Under the pieces are notes generated by a model. It saw only the letters and a list, made by a program, of their open reading frames with translations, made no database searches and was not told the origin of the DNA. A stretch of 44,017 bases of DNA from an uncultured Eubacteriales bacterium (lineage in GTDB: Bacteria > Bacillota > Clostridia > Christensenellales > Aristaeellaceae): NCBI GenBank assembly GCA_900550955.1, contig URUF01000016.1, forward strand, positions 1-44,017, read 5' to 3'. This document shows positions 25,174-33,380 of the stretch, one piece after another. Both the position numbers and the translations under genes were made by a program. Position 1 is the stretch's first letter. The number at the start of each line of letters is the position of its first letter.

Positions 25174-26297
25174 TACGCGCCCTCCCCTCGCACGGCCGCG
25201 GCGCGGGCACGCCTGAGCGCCGCCCGGTCGCTAAGCGTTTTGCGTATGCCGCCCTCCGCCGCCATGAAAAAGATGATGATGGACTGCACAATCAGGATCA
25301 GCTCGCTGCTCACCCCGGCGCTTAGCTCCATGGATTTGCTGCCGATGCTTAAAATGGCAAAAAAGAAGCTCATTAGGATTACGCCAAAGGGATTGTAGCG
25401 CATGATCATGGCAACCAGCATGCCGTCAAAATAGAATTCGTTGCTCACGGTCGTCAGGAAACGCTTGTGCAGGCCGAATACCTCCAGCATACCCACCATG
25501 CCGCACAGCGCGCCGCTCATCACCATGGCCCACAGCATCAGCTTGCCGGTGCGTATGCCGCCGTAGCGGGCAAAGCGGTCGTTCTCGCCGGTCAGCTTCA
25601 TTTCAAAACCAATGGAGGAACGGCTCATCACATACCATACGATAAGCGCGGCCACGGCGGCGTAAAACACGCCGGTGGTCAGGTTGCTCAGCTTAATCAG
25701 CGGGGTAAAGGCAGCCTCCTTGACAATGCTGTCGGTGCCGGTGGCAATGCCGCGTTCCGCCGTTTTCAGCGGCCCGTTGGCCAGGAAGCTGCAAAAATAG
25801 ATAGCCACCGAGTTGAGCATGATGGTGGTAATCACCTCGTCCACCTTCCAGCGCACCTTGAGCACGCCGGGCAAAAGCGCGTACAGCCCGCCCGCGGCCA
25901 TGGCCGCCAGCAGGGATAGCGCCGTAACCAGCCAGGCGGGTATGCCGCTTAGCCGCGCGCCTACCACGGCGGCGGCCATCGCGCCCAGGTATAGCTGGCC
26001 TTCGCCGCCCACGTTGAACACGCCCGCCTTGGCGGCCAGGCTCATGGCCAGGCCGGTCAGGCACAGGGTGACGGTTTTGGCCAGCGTGTTGCCCACGGCG
26101 CGCGGCTTGCCCAGCGCGCCGCTCACCAGCGCGCCGTATCCCTTAATGGGGTCGTGCCCGCAAAGCAGCATAATACCGGCGCCCACCATAAGCGCCAGCA
26201 GCACCGCTATTGCCAGCGAAATCAAATAATCCCGCGTCAACTTCTGCGAGGGCTTCAAACGAAGCAGCGCGCGCAGCGATTGCAGGAAGTCCCTCAT
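25173..26297 (-). CDS. ABC nucleoside transporter permease (YufP-like)
   Basis: A 374-aa permease, the larger partner of the YufQ-like protein. Its family traits are GHDPIKGYGALVSGALGKPRAVGNTLAKT in the first external loop, AAKAGVFNVGGEGQLYLGAM, and VRWKVDEVITTIMLNSVAIYF. The C-terminal tail is Arg/Ala-rich and cytoplasmic. The start overlaps the ATPase gene's stop by 4 nt (ATGA), showing translational coupling. It likely imports purine or pyrimidine nucleosides with the BMP protein. Confidence 0.92.
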   Translation of the reverse strand: MRDFLQSLRALLRLKPSQKLTRDYLISLAIAVLLALMVGAGIMLLCGHDPIKGYGALVSGALGKPRAVGNTLAKTVTLCLTGLAMSLAAKAGVFNVGGEGQLYLGAMAAAVVGARLSGIPAWLVTALSLLAAMAAGGLYALLPGVLKVRWKVDEVITTIMLNSVAIYFCSFLANGPLKTAERGIATGTDSIVKEAAFTPLIKLSNLTTGVFYAAVAALIVWYVMSRSSIGFEMKLTGENDRFARYGGIRTGKLMLWAMVMSGALCGMVGMLEVFGLHKRFLTTVSNEFYFDGMLVAMIMRYNPFGVILMSFFFAILSIGSKSMELSAGVSSELILIVQSIIIFFMAAEGGIRKTLSDRAALRRARAAAVRGEGA

Positions 26298-27841
26298 TGC
26301 GCGTTCGCCTCCTTTTCATCCTGCCGCCCGCCGGTCATGTAATAGCTGATTTCCTCTTTGGTAATGCCGCCGGTATCAAACCGGCCGGTCACGCGGCCCT
26401 CGTACAGGGTGATCAGCCGGTCGCTCAGGCGGAACAGCTCGTCCAAATCCGCGCTGATGAGCAAAATGGCGCAGCCCTCGTTGCGCTTTTGAATGATGCG
26501 CTCATGGATAAACTCCGTCGCGCCAATGTCCACGCCGCGCGTGGGCTGGCTCACCACCAGCATGGGCGTGCCGAAGGTGAATTCGCGCGCGATGAGCACC
26601 TTTTGCATGTTGCCTCCGGAAAGGTCGCCTGCGGGCTCGTCCACGCCGGAGAGGCGGATATCGAACGCCTGCGCCAGCTCCTGGGCGTGCCTTTTAACCT
26701 CGCCCCTGCGCAAATGCAGGCCAAAACGGCTGAACGCGGGCGTGCGCTGGCGGCCCAAAAGCAGGTTTTCCGCCACGCTAGCCTTGGCGTCCATGCCCAT
26801 GGACATGCGATCCTCGGGAATATAGCTAAGCCCCTGCGCGCGGATGGCGCGCGGCTCCCAGCCGGTTACCTCCCGGCCGCACAGGGTTATGCTGCCGCCG
26901 GTTACCGGCCGCATGCCCGCGATGCATTCGGCCAGCTCGGTTTGGCCGTTGCCCTCCACGCCGCACACGCCCACAATTTCACCCGCGCGCACGCTCAGGT
27001 CTACGCCGCGCAGCGCGGGCAGGCTGCGGTCGCTCAGCGCCGTAAGGCCGCGCAGCCTGAGCCGTTCCTCCCCGGCGGGCTGCGCGGCGCGCAAATCGTC
27101 AAACAGCACGTCGCGCCCCACCATGAGGGAGGCGATCTCGCGCTCGCTGGTTTCGGCGGTCACAAGCACCTTTTCCAGCCTCCCGCGGCGCATCACGCCC
27201 ACGCGGTCGGAAATGCGCATCACCTCCGGCAGCTTGTGGGTAATCAAAATAACGGTCATCCCCTTTTCCTTCACAATCCGGCGGATAACCTCAAACAGCT
27301 CCTCGGATTCCTGCGGGGTGAGAACGGCGGTAGGCTCGTCCAGGATGAGCACGTCCGCGCCGGCGCGCAGCGCCTTAAGGATCTCCACACGCTGTTGCAG
27401 CCCCACGCTTAGCTCCCGCACCACGGCCTCGGGCTCCACCTTAAGGCCGTATTCCTCCGAAAGGGCGCGCGTTTTGGCGATCGCCGCGGCCTCATCGTAA
27501 AACAGGCCCCGTTTGGGCTCGTGGCCCAGCAGGATGTTCTGCGCAACCGTAAAGCCCGGCACCAGCTTAAAGTGCTGGTGCACCATGCTCACGCCCATGC
27601 GCATAGCGTTTTCCGGCCCGTGCTGCGGGCCTGTTTTTTGCCCCCGGATGAAAATATCGCCCAGCGTGGGCCGCGCAAGGCCGTAGAGCAAATTCATCAG
27701 CGTGGATTTGCCCGCGCCGTTCTCGCCCACCAGCGCGAACACCTCGCCCGCGCGGATGGAAAGGCTTACGTCGTCGTTGGCGAGCGTGCCGGGATATTGC
27801 TTGCTCACGTGCGAAAAGCGCACGATTTCGCTGTTTGGCAT
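26294..27841 (-). CDS. ABC nucleoside transporter ATPase (YufO-like, two NBDs)
   Basis: A 515-aa ATPase with two fused nucleotide-binding domains. NBD1 has Walker A GENGAGKS (39-46), signature LSVGLQQRV and Walker B VLILDEPTAVL. NBD2 is degenerate, as is usual in the RbsA/YufO group: its Walker A position reads GVEGNGQTE, the signature LSGGNMQKV is intact, and the Walker B end reads LVVSQPTRGVD. I chose the start at 27841 because AGAGGTGA lies about 6 nt upstream and the ABC fold begins 6 residues in; upstream in-frame codons run through the hairpin behind the BMP gene. The stop overlaps the permease start. Confidence 0.94.
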   Translation of the reverse strand: MPNSEIVRFSHVSKQYPGTLANDDVSLSIRAGEVFALVGENGAGKSTLMNLLYGLARPTLGDIFIRGQKTGPQHGPENAMRMGVSMVHQHFKLVPGFTVAQNILLGHEPKRGLFYDEAAAIAKTRALSEEYGLKVEPEAVVRELSVGLQQRVEILKALRAGADVLILDEPTAVLTPQESEELFEVIRRIVKEKGMTVILITHKLPEVMRISDRVGVMRRGRLEKVLVTAETSEREIASLMVGRDVLFDDLRAAQPAGEERLRLRGLTALSDRSLPALRGVDLSVRAGEIVGVCGVEGNGQTELAECIAGMRPVTGGSITLCGREVTGWEPRAIRAQGLSYIPEDRMSMGMDAKASVAENLLLGRQRTPAFSRFGLHLRRGEVKRHAQELAQAFDIRLSGVDEPAGDLSGGNMQKVLIAREFTFGTPMLVVSQPTRGVDIGATEFIHERIIQKRNEGCAILLISADLDELFRLSDRLITLYEGRVTGRFDTGGITKEEISYYMTGGRQDEKEANAQ

Positions 27842-27930
27842 GTCCGTCACCTCTTTCATGGGGCATTCTTCGGTATGCCGCGTACAAAACCAGGGCGCGG
27901 TTGAATGCCATGGGTTTTTCCGCCATTTGT

Positions 27931-27966
27931 CAAAGGCCCCTTGCGGCGCGTCGCCTGCAAGGGGCC
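27931..27966 (-). terminator. Intra-operon hairpin after the BMP gene
   Basis: A perfect 10-bp stem, GGCCCCTTGC (27935-27944) with GCAAGGGGCC (27957-27966), starts 20 nt past the BMP stop. On the minus strand a short TTTG, not a full T-run, follows. Such hairpins often allow partial read-through and protect the abundant binding-protein mRNA. Confidence 0.6.
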
Positions 27967-27986
27967 ATGGTAGGGTTCCAACGCGC

Positions 27987-28988
27987 TCAGCGGGTGCTTT
28001 CCACGCTGATCTCGCCGTCCACAATCTTCTGGGCCAGGGCTTCCACCTCGGCCTTGAGCTCGCCGGATACCTGCTGGGTCATGGTTTCATCGCCGTAGCC
28101 AAGGCCCACCAGGCCGCTGGACATATCGGCATTCCAGATGGAACCGCCCTCAAATACGCCGTCGTCAATGTAACGGCTGATCACGTCATACACGCTGTCG
28201 CCCACGCGCTTGAGCATGGAGCACAGGATAACGTCGGGGTTGATGTACTTTTGGTCGCTGTCCACGCCGATGGCATACTTGCCCTGCTCCTGCGCGGCCT
28301 CAAACACGCCCAGGCCGGTTTTGCCGGCTACGGCATACACCACGTCCGCATTCTGGCTGTACAGCGAGAGCGCGGCTTCCTTGCCCTTGTCGGGCGCTTC
28401 GTAATCATCCGTATAGATGGGGTCGAGCACCTTCCCGTCAGGGTTGGCGTACAGCGCGCCCTGCTGGTAGCCCACCACAAAGTTATTGATCGTATCGCTG
28501 TTTTCGCCGCCAATTACGCCCACGGTGGCGTTTTCGGACATCTTCATGGCGATATAGCCGGCCAGGAAGCTGCCCTCGTTTTCGGCATAGGTAATGGAGA
28601 GCAGGTTGTCGCCCACGCCATCCAGCCCGTTATCCACAAAAATAAACTTGGTTTCGGGCATTTCGGGCGCAACGGCCTGCAGGCCGTCCCAGAACTGCCA
28701 GCCCACGGCCACCACGATATCGTTGCTTTCGGCGGCCTCTACCAGCGCCACCTGGTACATGCTGGCGTCGCTCTTGCACTCCACCACGCTGCCCACAACG
28801 CCGTAATCCGCCTCGAGGCGCTCCAGGCCCTCGTTGGCGCTGTCATAAAAGCCAAGGTCGCCCAGGGTTTCGGCAATGCACAGGGCCACCTTCACCTGGC
28901 CGTCAGCCTGCTGGCCTTCGCCCATGGCGGCGATGCCCAGGGTGGCGATCATCGCGACGCAAAGCAGGAAAGACATCCATTTTTTCAT
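27987..28988 (-). CDS. BMP-family (PnrA/Med-like) nucleoside-binding protein
   Basis: Extracytoplasmic substrate-binding protein of the purine-nucleoside/BMP family, which feeds the ABC transporter encoded downstream. After a signal peptide (MKKWMSFLLCVAMIATLGIA, residues 1-20) the mature protein shows family motifs such as LGDLGFYDSANEGLE, VAVGWQFWDGLQAVA, IFVDNG, NEGSFLAGYIA and GVIGGENSDTINNFVVGYQQG. It is 333 aa. The signal peptide has no lipobox: its only cysteine (C10, in LLCV) sits inside the hydrophobic core. Most Gram-positive relatives are lipoproteins. The start at 28988 is the only ATG that begins the signal peptide. The promoter lies at 29034-29062. Confidence 0.92.
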   Translation of the reverse strand: MKKWMSFLLCVAMIATLGIAAMGEGQQADGQVKVALCIAETLGDLGFYDSANEGLERLEADYGVVGSVVECKSDASMYQVALVEAAESNDIVVAVGWQFWDGLQAVAPEMPETKFIFVDNGLDGVGDNLLSITYAENEGSFLAGYIAMKMSENATVGVIGGENSDTINNFVVGYQQGALYANPDGKVLDPIYTDDYEAPDKGKEAALSLYSQNADVVYAVAGKTGLGVFEAAQEQGKYAIGVDSDQKYINPDVILCSMLKRVGDSVYDVISRYIDDGVFEGGSIWNADMSSGLVGLGYGDETMTQQVSGELKAEVEALAQKIVDGEISVESTR

Positions 28989-29033
28989 CCTTTTATACCA
29001 TCCTTTCAAGGTCCGCAAGGATTGCTTCGGCTC

Positions 29034-29062
29034 ATTATACTATACCGGATGAGGTTTCGCAA
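29034..29062 (-). promoter_or_regulatory. Promoter of the nucleoside-transporter operon
   Basis: On the minus strand, TTGCGA (29062-29057), a 17-nt spacer and TATAAT (29039-29034). The -10 region reads GGTATAGTATAAT and shares GGTATAGTATAA with the purA promoter. Confidence 0.75.
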
Positions 29063-29154
29063 GAGCCTTCGGCCCATCCGGCGGGGCCGGAACACACTGT
29101 GTAATATGGCTGAGCGGCGGGCGGGATAACCGGCCTTTGGGCAGCCGGGCTACA

Positions 29155-29186
29155 TAAAAGGCCGGGCGCGCAAAGCGCGTCCAGCC
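29155..29186 (-). terminator. Rho-independent terminator of purA
   Basis: On the minus strand, a 12-bp GC stem (29186-29175 with 29171-29160, one mismatch and one G-U pair) precedes TTTTAT. It begins 13 nt past the purA stop. Confidence 0.75.
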
Positions 29187-29198
29187 GGGAAGATGGAA

Positions 29199-30473
29199 TT
29201 ACCGATAAAGCATCTCGCTGCGTTTGGGGCCGGTGGAGATCATGCGGATGGGCACCTCCAGCTGCTTTTCAATAAACTCGATATAGCGGCGGCAGTTTTC
29301 GGGCAGCCGGTCCCACTCGGTTACGCCGCGCACGTCGCTTTTCCAACCGGGCAGCATGGTATAAACGGGTTTGCAGCGCTCCAGCGTGGGCGTGGAGGGA
29401 AAGTCCGTGATGGTTTGGCCATCCACCTCGTAGGCCGTGCATACGGGAATCTCGTCCAGGTAGCCCAGCACGTCCAGGTTGGTGAGCACGGCCTCGGTAG
29501 CGCCCTGCACCATGCAGCCGTAGCGGGTGGCCACCGCGTCAAACCAGCCCACGCGGCGGGGACGGCCCGTGGTGGCGCCGTATTCGCCCGCGTCGCCGCC
29601 GCGGTTGCGCAATTCCGTGGCCTCGTCGCCAAAGATCTCGGTAGTGAAGGGGCCCGCGCCCACGCAGCTTGAATAGGCCTTGGTTACGCAGAAGATATCC
29701 TTCATTGCGGAGGCGGGCACGCCCGCGCCCACCGTGCCATAGCCCGCCAGCGGCGAGGAGGACGTGGTATAGGGGTAAATGCCATGGTCGGGGTCGCGCA
29801 GGCTGCCCAGCTGGCCCTCCAAAAGCACGGTTTTGCCCTCTTTGAGGGCCTTGTGCAGGTACAGCGTGGTATCAATCACCATGGGGCGGATGCGCTCGCC
29901 CAGGGCCTTTACATGCGCAATGAGCGCCTCCAGGTCAATCGGCGGCTTATGGTACAGGTTTTCCAGGGTGACGTTCTTTTGCTTAACCGCGCTACCAAGG
30001 CGCTGGCGCAGGATTTCATCGTCATAGATCTGGCATACCTGGATGCCGATCTTCAGGTACTTGTCGCCATAAAAGGGGGCGATGCCGCTTTTGGTGGAGC
30101 CAAAGCTGGCCTTGCCCAGGCGCTCTTCCTCAAAGCGGTCAAAATCCACGTGATAGGGCAGCATGACCTGCGCGCGGTCGGAAATGTAGAGCGTGGGCTT
30201 GGGCACGCCACGCGCCACCACGCCGTCATATTCCGCAAGCAGCTTTTCGATATCCAGGGCCACGCCCGGGCCGATGATGTTGGCGATATTTTGGTGGAAA
30301 ACGCCCGAGGGCAGCAGGTGCAGGGCAAATTTCCCGTAATTGTTGATGATGGTGTGCCCCGCGTTCGCGCCGCCCTGGAAACGCACGACGACGTCGCTGT
30401 TTTCGGCAAGCACATCGGTAATCTTGCCTTTCCCCTCGTCGCCCCAGTTTGCGCCTACGATGGTACGGACCAT
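29199..30473 (-). CDS. purA: Adenylosuccinate synthetase
   Basis: GTP-dependent enzyme joining IMP and aspartate to adenylosuccinate, first committed step to AMP. The P-loop-like GANWGDEGKGK (residues 7-17) carries the catalytic Asp. Then follow RFQGGANAGHTI with the catalytic His, LEGQLGSLRDPDHGIYPY, GAGPFTTE, TGRPRRVGWFD, and YIEFIEKQLEVPIRMISTGPKR at the C-terminus. LEGQLGSLRD replaces the usual LEGAQGxxLD. It is 424 aa, normal. The start at 30473 fits the family and has AAAGGGGAT upstream; in-frame codons further upstream encode nothing conserved. Strong promoter at 30548-30576; terminator at 29155-29186. Confidence 0.96.
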   Translation of the reverse strand: MVRTIVGANWGDEGKGKITDVLAENSDVVVRFQGGANAGHTIINNYGKFALHLLPSGVFHQNIANIIGPGVALDIEKLLAEYDGVVARGVPKPTLYISDRAQVMLPYHVDFDRFEEERLGKASFGSTKSGIAPFYGDKYLKIGIQVCQIYDDEILRQRLGSAVKQKNVTLENLYHKPPIDLEALIAHVKALGERIRPMVIDTTLYLHKALKEGKTVLLEGQLGSLRDPDHGIYPYTTSSSPLAGYGTVGAGVPASAMKDIFCVTKAYSSCVGAGPFTTEIFGDEATELRNRGGDAGEYGATTGRPRRVGWFDAVATRYGCMVQGATEAVLTNLDVLGYLDEIPVCTAYEVDGQTITDFPSTPTLERCKPVYTMLPGWKSDVRGVTEWDRLPENCRRYIEFIEKQLEVPIRMISTGPKRSEMLYR

Positions 30474-30547
30474 AGCATAGGATCCCCTTTCAATGGTTTT
30501 TCGCGCCGTCCCTGCGGCGCGGATGCAGGCATAACGCCCCACATTTC

Positions 30548-30576
30548 TTTATACTATACCGTGTATGGAATGTCAA
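30548..30576 (-). promoter_or_regulatory. Promoter of purA
   Basis: On the minus strand, TTGACA (30576-30571), an exact 17-nt spacer and TATAAA (30553-30548); close to consensus. The -10 context GGTATAGTATAA matches the nucleoside-transporter promoter. Confidence 0.8.
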
Positions 30577-30596
30577 GCAGACGGGAGGAAAAGCAC

Positions 30597-30983
30597 ATGC
30601 CAAAACGGAAAAAAACTTTTGCCTTTACGCTTGCGGCAGGCGCGCTTGCCATAGCCCTGGCCGCCCCCTACCAGGACGGCGTCTACCGCGACGTTGCGCC
30701 CGGCTATAACGACGAGGTGATCGTAACCGTTACCGTGCGGGACGGGGCCATTGCGGCCCTAACCGCCGAAAACCGTTCCGGCGAGGAGAGCGAATACTTT
30801 GGCAAGGCTGAGGCGGGCATGGCCGCCGCCATCCTGGAAAAGCAGGGCGTTAAGGGCGTGGACGCCGTGGCGGGGGCCACCGGCACCAGCCAGAGCATCC
30901 TGACCGCCATGGAAGGCATTTTGGAGCAAGCGGTCTATACGGGAAGCGGCGGTCAGGCGCAGCCCGGGCAAAAGGCGGAGTAG
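30597..30983 (+). CDS. Small exported FMN-binding domain protein
   Basis: A 128-aa protein with an N-terminal export signal (MPKRKKTFAF followed by an Ala/Leu core and LAAP, residues 1-24) and a single FMN-binding domain (PF04205 type). The domain shows PYQDGVYRDVAPGYNDEVIV, GAIAAL, and the flavin-attachment-like segment DAVAGATGTSQSIL (89-102), whose GATxT motif in relatives is covalently flavinylated by ApbE. Likely an extracytoplasmic electron carrier or part of one; no ApbE or Rnf/Nqr gene is present here. It has no cysteine, so it is not a lipoprotein. A GGGAGG site lies 8 nt before the ATG. Divergent from purA, with its own terminator. Confidence 0.85.
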   Translation: MPKRKKTFAFTLAAGALAIALAAPYQDGVYRDVAPGYNDEVIVTVTVRDGAIAALTAENRSGEESEYFGKAEAGMAAAILEKQGVKGVDAVAGATGTSQSILTAMEGILEQAVYTGSGGQAQPGQKAE

Positions 30984-30996
30984 CAAAAGAGCCAGG

Positions 30997-31040
30997 AAAC
31001 GGGCCTGCCGCAGATAGGAACCCTGCGCCAGGCCCGTTTT
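30997..31040 (+). terminator. Rho-independent terminator of the FMN-binding gene
   Basis: An 11-bp stem, AAACGGGCCTG (30997-31007) with CAGGCCCGTTT (31029-31039), ends in TTTT. The 21-nt loop can form a small inner stem. From here to 31235 I see no gene and no clear signal. Confidence 0.75.
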
Positions 31041-31235
31041 CAACCCGGCAGAGCAGCCGGCCCAAAAGGGCGCGGGCGCTTCTGCGTCCATTCACCAAGA
31101 GCGGGAAACAAGCCCCTGTGCAGCTTTGCATGCTTCAAGCGATATAAACTTTTGGAAGATGGGTTTTCCATCGCGCGCCTTCCCGCCTCGCCCAGGCTTT
31201 GGAACGCCTTGCGGCTTCCTTCCCCCCTATCTGCC

Positions 31236-33356
31236 TCAGCAGGCGTTCAGTGGAATCACATCCGGCTGCCGCTGGTAATTTGCTTTTGTACCGGCGTGCA
31301 CATCGTATACAGCCATTGCGGTTTCACGCACAGCATTGGTGATCTCGGTATGCGGCATCTGGCAGATGTCCACAAAGCCAATATTGTAATTTTCCTGATA
31401 ATTGGTGCACAGAATGGGCTGATCGCTGAATACAAAGTATACCGAGCCCACAAAGTAGTCGGTAGAAGCGCCGCGTTCAACATAGTAGCGGTAGGCCACG
31501 CCGCGCTCCTCCTGGGTGCGCACGCCACGTATGCCTGTTACGGGCAGGCCGCGATCCAAGGAGCCATGGTGAAATTCACTTACCATTACCGGCATATCCA
31601 CCAGGGAGCCAATCCAGTTGATATAGTCTTTGGGATCGTAGCGATAGTCGTTGATATCGAATACATCCAGGTACTGATGCCCCGCCGTTTGGTTTGCATA
31701 GGCAATATAAGGATACCTCATGCCAAAATTGAGATGATTGGGATCCACCTCCTTGCACTTGAGCGCGGGCACCTTGATATATTGTTCAATCATGATGCGG
31801 GAGAAAGCGTCAAGGTCCTTCCGCGCCGTTTCCGATAGCCTGCGCGCGTCGGCAATGGGATGGAGTAGCCCATCGAAGGAGGAAAGCTGCAAATTCCACG
31901 CGCTGTTGAAGGCGTCAATGGTCGCATAGCACGCCTTGATAAACGCGATAAAAACGTCCTTGGTAGCCAGATGCTCCGGATGGGCGAGCAGCATCTCAGA
32001 AATCTCCAAATCCTCGATGAAGGCCCATTCCGGCTCGTTGGTCATAAAGTACCCTACGATATCGGGAATATCCTTGATGGTTTCCAGATTGGCCGCGTAA
32101 TTTGCCGCGGCTTCCTCGTATTCCTTAGAGAATACGTCCGGGAAATCACGGAAGATGGTTGCCCTCGTGCATGGATAATTGCCTACGAAGTGAAAACAGG
32201 GGTATTGCCGGTACTTGCCCAGCGGCGAAGCCATCAGCCGGCCTTTGGGCGAGCCGGAAACGCCAACGTTGTTGATCCCCCATGCATCCAGGCGCGCAAT
32301 GGTCAGCTCCGCCCATTTCCGCTCCCAATCCTGCCCATATGCCCGAATCAAATTGATTTTTGCAAAGTCCACATCCTCCGAATAGGCCACGCGGCGCGCG
32401 CGCGTTGGGTCGCCGCGCATTTCGCTCCATGCCGCGGCAAACTCGCCCTCCTTTTCCGGCAACCAGGTATAGGCGTCGCGCCATTCGTTCAGCACGCCGC
32501 TGCTGCCCGGCGCCACCATCTCCAGCCCCATAACAAAGTACGCATAACCGTCCGGATCAACCAGCCACCATTTGTTGTTTTTATCCTTGTAGGTTGCATA
32601 AAAGCCCGTTCCCTCCGTGAGTTTCCTATCCAGATCGCCTCCCCATTTGTTCCTGCGCGGGATGGGGGGCAGCGTGGGCGCCGTTAGCTCGCTTTGTAAG
32701 GCCCTAACCATTTCTTCTACGCTATGCATTTTGCCGGGCCAGTCCTTCTGTGTCCATTGGCCAAGCGCATCCACCATTTTCGTATTTTGCATGGGATAGT
32801 CCGGCTCCCTATCGCTAAGGAACAGATTGCTTAGCTCAATAACCTGCGGCACATGGCAGGCGCGCGCGCCAATATACACAGCGGAAATCTCGTTGGGGGC
32901 GATGGGCAGGCCGGCGGCCACGGTTTTTAACTTGCCCGGCGTGCGCGGCAGAAAGCCGTTTTTGCATGCCAATTCCTCAAATCCCAAGGAGATGCGGGTT
33001 TGATAATTCGGAAAGATGCCGGTAAGCATGCCAAAGTATGGCGCCTCCCGCTCCGGCGCCTGATCATAGCGGTAGAAGCCCAGGCAAAGGCATAGCGCGA
33101 ATTGTTCGGGCTGCGGAAAGGTAACGTCCATGGCTAACCAGCTTGCAGCGTCCCAGTCCACGCTGCCAACGTTACCGCGCAAGCCCGTAAGCAATACGCC
33201 GCCGCCGCATTCCGGCACGCGGATGGTCAGCTTGCCGTCCGTCTGCTCCAAAATTTCCGCTCCAACGGGAATGGCGTTTCCCAATGGCACGGTCTGCTCG
33301 CGCAGCTTTGTGCCAAAGGGCACAAAACCTTTGAACGAAATGGATTGTTTGTTCAT
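31236..33356 (-). CDS. GH50/agarase-like glycoside hydrolase (clan GH-A)
   Basis: A 706-aa hydrolase without a signal peptide, so probably cytoplasmic. The N-terminal ~230 residues look beta-rich (carbohydrate-binding-like). The rest is a TIM barrel with clan GH-A catalytic pattern: acid/base E441 in YFMTNEPEW and nucleophile E594 in VSEFHHGSLDRG. The second motif closely resembles the (S/G)EFHxGxLDRG block I recall from GH50 beta-agarases. True substrate may be a galactan, agaro-oligosaccharide or another beta-linked host/plant glycan; sequence alone does not decide. It follows the YesM/YesN genes on the same strand with a 24-nt gap to yesN, so it is in their operon. No clear terminator follows. 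An AAGGAGG site precedes the ATG. Confidence 0.75.
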   Translation of the reverse strand: MNKQSISFKGFVPFGTKLREQTVPLGNAIPVGAEILEQTDGKLTIRVPECGGGVLLTGLRGNVGSVDWDAASWLAMDVTFPQPEQFALCLCLGFYRYDQAPEREAPYFGMLTGIFPNYQTRISLGFEELACKNGFLPRTPGKLKTVAAGLPIAPNEISAVYIGARACHVPQVIELSNLFLSDREPDYPMQNTKMVDALGQWTQKDWPGKMHSVEEMVRALQSELTAPTLPPIPRRNKWGGDLDRKLTEGTGFYATYKDKNNKWWLVDPDGYAYFVMGLEMVAPGSSGVLNEWRDAYTWLPEKEGEFAAAWSEMRGDPTRARRVAYSEDVDFAKINLIRAYGQDWERKWAELTIARLDAWGINNVGVSGSPKGRLMASPLGKYRQYPCFHFVGNYPCTRATIFRDFPDVFSKEYEEAAANYAANLETIKDIPDIVGYFMTNEPEWAFIEDLEISEMLLAHPEHLATKDVFIAFIKACYATIDAFNSAWNLQLSSFDGLLHPIADARRLSETARKDLDAFSRIMIEQYIKVPALKCKEVDPNHLNFGMRYPYIAYANQTAGHQYLDVFDINDYRYDPKDYINWIGSLVDMPVMVSEFHHGSLDRGLPVTGIRGVRTQEERGVAYRYYVERGASTDYFVGSVYFVFSDQPILCTNYQENYNIGFVDICQMPHTEITNAVRETAMAVYDVHAGTKANYQRQPDVIPLNAC

Positions 33357-33380
33357 GAATAAACCTCCTTGGTAAGTTGT

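Noticed and set aside
26210..29129. Large plus-strand frames opposite the nucleoside-transporter operon
   Set aside because: They are His/Ala/Gln-rich mirror translations of clearly real minus-strand genes.
29784..30596. N-terminal extension of the FMN-binding protein
   Set aside because: The frame is open across purA on the other strand, but the signal peptide and ribosome site place the start at 30597.
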